From contig SPMW01000043.1 in assembly GCA_009827235.1 (NCBI GenBank), positions 1-9,654 on the forward strand: a stretch of DNA of 9,654 nt, in the 5' to 3' direction. The number at the start of each line of letters is the position of its first letter. Position 1 is the first letter of the stretch. Below, piece after piece: positions 7,448 to 9,654 of the stretch. The position numbers and the translations under genes are program-made. The stretch comes from Candidatus Campylobacter infans. Lineage in GTDB: Bacteria > Campylobacterota > Campylobacteria > Campylobacterales > Campylobacteraceae. The notes under the pieces were generated by a model. The model was not told the origin of the DNA. It did no database searches and was given only the letters and a program-made list of their open reading frames with translations.

Positions 7448-7561
7448 GTGTTAGATATTATTATTACAGCTTTTGGCGTGATTTTTATTTTTATTTTAGT
7501 GCTTGGATTTAATAAGCAAATGATGGATAAGCGCGCAAAAACCGATAAAGGCGCAAAATGA
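7448..7561 (+). CDS. Small single-pass membrane protein coupled to glyS
   Basis: A 37-codon ORF begins with GTG at 7448 and ends with TGA at 7559-7561, overlapping the glyS ATG by four bases (ATGA). The only start between the in-frame TAA at 7427 and the hydrophobic segment is this GTG, with TTAGG about seven bases upstream. Residues 4-21 (IIITAFGVIFIFILVLGF) form one hydrophobic helix, followed by a tail with six Lys/Arg and few acidic residues (about 22-37), predicting a cytoplasmic C-terminus by the positive-inside rule. It fills the space between a good promoter and glyS, so glyS translation is probably coupled to it. I do not recognise a family and assign no function. Its reality rests on promoter placement, overlap architecture and the coherent membrane-plus-basic-tail composition. 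Confidence 0.72.
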   Translation: MLDIIITAFGVIFIFILVLGFNKQMMDKRAKTDKGAK

Positions 7562-9588
7562 ATGTGTTAATTGAGTTTGGCTTAGAAGAGCTACCGGCTT
7601 GGCCTTTTTTAAAAGAGCTTGATAATATCTTGCCAAAATGGCAAAAAGCATTAAATGAGCGTGGTTTAAGCGGTGAGTTTAGTTTAAATTACACCCCACG
7701 GCGCATAGTTTTAAGCGGAGCTTTACCACAAAATGCAGATGATAAAATAAGCGAGCATATAGGCGCGCCAAAGTCCGTGGCTATCGATACTAACGGCAAT
7801 TTTACAAAGGCTGCTTTGGCTTTTGGGCAAAAATGTGGCTTAAAGCCAGAGCAATTAAAATTTGAGCTAATCAAAGGCAAAGAAGTGCTTTATCATAAAA
7901 GCATACAAAAAGGCTGTGCTACAAAAGAAATTTTAGCTCAAATAATATTTGATTTTATAACTAGCTTAAATTTTGGGCGCGCGATGCGCTGGGGCGATGG
8001 AAAGAGCGAGTTTATCCGCCCTTTGCGCTCATTTTTTTGCTTGCTTGATGATGAGCTTTTAGAGTGTGAAATTTTTGGCGTAAAATCCAAAAAAGCAAGT
8101 TTTGTCCATAGGGATTTTAGCTATGAATTACAAAGCTTTGATGATAGTGCGGGCTATTATGAATTATTAGCTAAAAATGGCGTGATTTTAAGCGCAACTG
8201 AGCGCAAAAGGCGCATTTTAGATGGCATTGCTAGCATAGAAAAAAATAGCGGGCTAAAAGTAGAACTTGATGATGAATTATTGCGCGAAGTGGTGGCTAT
8301 TACTGAATACCCTAGCGCGCTTTTGGGTAGTTTTGATGAAGAGTTTTTACAAGTGCCAGCACCAGTTATCATAACCTCAATGAAAGAAAATCAACGCTAT
8401 TTCGCGCTTAAAAAGCCAAACGGCGAGCTTGCAAATAATTTTATAGTAGTTTGTAATTCTACCTCAAATGAGCGCGAGCTAATAATAGCTGGTAATGAGC
8501 GGGTCTTGCGCGCAAGGCTAAGTGATGCGCAGTTTTTTTGGCATAGTGATTTAAAGGCTGAGTTTAGCGCAGATAATCTAAAAAACATTACCTTTTTAGC
8601 AGGGCTTGGCTCTATGTATGATAAGAGCGTGCGCGAATGTAAAATAGCCCAAATTTTAGGCGATATTTATGCGGATTTGTTGCTTAGCGAGTGTGGGGCG
8701 GATTTTAAAAGCGAGCTAGAAAAGGCCGCAATGCTAGCCAAGGCGGATTTAAGCACGGCTATGGTTTATGAATTTACAAATCTACAAGGCATTATGGGTG
8801 GATTTTATGCTAAGGCTAAGGATCAAAGCGAGCGTGTAAGTAGCGCAATTAGCCAGCAGTATTTACCAAACAGCGAAGATAGCGCGCTTCCAAGCTCACT
8901 TTTTAGCTCCATAATCGCACTTAGCACTAAGCTTGATAGCTTGATGGCGCTTTTTAGCATTAATAAAATTCCAAGTGGCACAAAAGATCCTTACGCCTTG
9001 CGCCGTGCTAGCCTTGGGGTTTTAAAAATCGTGCTAAATCTTAATATAAACTTTGATTTAGACAAGGTGCTAGCAGCGATAAAACCGCTTTATAAAGATT
9101 TTGATATTAAAATTTTAAAAGATTTTATTTTAGAAAGGCTTTATGCGCTAAAAGATACGAACCCGTCTATAATCAAAGCCGCTCTAAACTCAAAAACTTG
9201 CGATCTCAAAAGCCTAAATGCTAGCATTGACGCCCTAGAAAATCTAAGCAAAAGCCAGGATTTTGAAAAGAATTTTGACACCTTTAAACGCCTAGCAAAT
9301 ATCCTAAAAGGCGAAATAATTTCTCAAAAAGTAGATGAGAGTTTATTAAAAGAGCCTTGCGAAAAGGCTTTATTTAGCGCATTTGTGGCTTTAAAACTCG
9401 ATAAAAGCGAGCCAAAAGAGTATTTTAGTAAGCTTTTTGGCCTAAAAAACAGCATTGATGACTTTTTTGAAAATGTAATGATAAATGATGAAAATGAAAA
9501 AATCCGCCAAAATCGCAAGGCCTTAATCAGCGCGGTTTATGGCGCGTTTTTAGAGCTTGGCGATATTAAAGAAATAAGCATAGCTTGA
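7558..9588 (+). CDS. glyS: Glycyl-tRNA synthetase beta subunit
   Basis: This 676-residue protein is the beta chain of the bacterial alpha2-beta2 glycyl-tRNA synthetase, needed for tRNA binding; its length is close to the E. coli subunit (689). Family signatures are the N-terminal EFGLEELPA (6-14) and TPRRI (46-50), EYPSALLG followed by MKENQRYFAL (about 249-284), RVLRARLSDAQFFW (about 314-327), an HD-like helical region with KADLSTAMVYEFTNLQGIMG (about 396-415), and DPYALRRASLGVLK (about 477-490) before a helical C-terminal domain for anticodon binding. The ATG has AAAGG six bases upstream, inside the preceding small ORF, whose TGA it overlaps. The alpha subunit gene glyQ is not in this window, so the two subunits are encoded apart here, as far as can be seen. 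The frame is intact throughout. Confidence 0.98.
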   Translation: MNVLIEFGLEELPAWPFLKELDNILPKWQKALNERGLSGEFSLNYTPRRIVLSGALPQNADDKISEHIGAPKSVAIDTNGNFTKAALAFGQKCGLKPEQLKFELIKGKEVLYHKSIQKGCATKEILAQIIFDFITSLNFGRAMRWGDGKSEFIRPLRSFFCLLDDELLECEIFGVKSKKASFVHRDFSYELQSFDDSAGYYELLAKNGVILSATERKRRILDGIASIEKNSGLKVELDDELLREVVAITEYPSALLGSFDEEFLQVPAPVIITSMKENQRYFALKKPNGELANNFIVVCNSTSNERELIIAGNERVLRARLSDAQFFWHSDLKAEFSADNLKNITFLAGLGSMYDKSVRECKIAQILGDIYADLLLSECGADFKSELEKAAMLAKADLSTAMVYEFTNLQGIMGGFYAKAKDQSERVSSAISQQYLPNSEDSALPSSLFSSIIALSTKLDSLMALFSINKIPSGTKDPYALRRASLGVLKIVLNLNINFDLDKVLAAIKPLYKDFDIKILKDFILERLYALKDTNPSIIKAALNSKTCDLKSLNASIDALENLSKSQDFEKNFDTFKRLANILKGEIISQKVDESLLKEPCEKALFSAFVALKLDKSEPKEYFSKLFGLKNSIDDFFENVMINDENEKIRQNRKALISAVYGAFLELGDIKEISIA

Positions 9589-9604
9589 TTAAAATTTATA
9601 AATT

Positions 9605-9625
9605 AGGCTTGATTTAGGCCTTTTT
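9605..9625 (+). terminator. Weak hairpin after glyS, possible terminator
   Basis: AGGCT (9605-9609) can pair with GGCCT (9617-9621) around a seven-base loop, with one G-T pair, and is followed by TTTT before a G. It lies 16 bp after the glyS stop. The stem is only five pairs, so termination would be inefficient; read-through into whatever lies to the right is plausible. Confidence 0.4.
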
Positions 9626-9654
9626 GTTTAATGCTTTTGGCGGGCTTTTTGGCG

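Noticed and set aside
9631..9654. ATG at 9631 opening a short hydrophobic reading frame (MLLAGFLA) to the window edge
   Set aside because: Only eight codons are visible and there is no convincing ribosome binding site. It could be the start of a membrane or exported protein, but it cannot be supported from this much sequence.

Overview
The window looks like chromosomal DNA from a member of the Campylobacterota, most probably the genus Campylobacter. This is inferred from the AT-rich composition (GC in the 30s by eye), AAGGA-type ribosome binding sites, TGnTATAAT promoters lying in T-rich DNA without a clear -35 box, and the style of the serS, trpS, aroK, der and glyS proteins. No rRNA, tRNA, CRISPR array or insertion sequence was seen.

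Layout. (1) Positions 1-2190, + strand: the 3' part of a large gene open through the left edge. It encodes an unrecognised, Asn/Lys-rich protein with twelve cysteines, probably exported, and is followed by a strong intrinsic terminator. (2) Positions 2387-2963, - strand: a two-gene toxin-antitoxin module. An antitoxin-like protein overlaps a RelE/ParE-family toxin by 11 bp. It is an accessory insert between the unrecognised gene and the housekeeping block. (3) Positions 3012-3042: a 13-bp perfect inverted repeat directly after serS and just upstream of the module's predicted -10 box. (4) Positions 3045-7280, - strand: a tightly packed housekeeping operon transcribed der > aroK > trpS > serS, with overlaps of 4 bp (aroK/trpS) and 1 bp (trpS/serS). 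(5) Positions 7281-7447: a divergent promoter region with an extended -10 promoter on each strand. (6) Positions 7448-9588, + strand: a short GTG-started ORF for a 37-residue single-pass membrane peptide, missing from ordinary ORF calls, overlapping by 4 bp the start of glyS (glycyl-tRNA synthetase beta subunit). The last 66 bp hold a weak hairpin.

How the genes fit together. The core is a translation and ribosome-assembly neighbourhood: three aminoacyl-tRNA synthetase genes (Ser, Trp, Gly beta) and the ribosome-assembly GTPase Der, with shikimate kinase of aromatic amino-acid synthesis embedded among them. The accessory part, to the left of serS, is the toxin-antitoxin pair and the large cysteine-containing protein. 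The points most worth checking are the shikimate kinase P-loop, which reads GKGA instead of GKS/T, the unannotated membrane peptide coupled to glyS, the antitoxin of unrecognised family with its palindromic promoter region, and the unidentified cysteine-paired protein.
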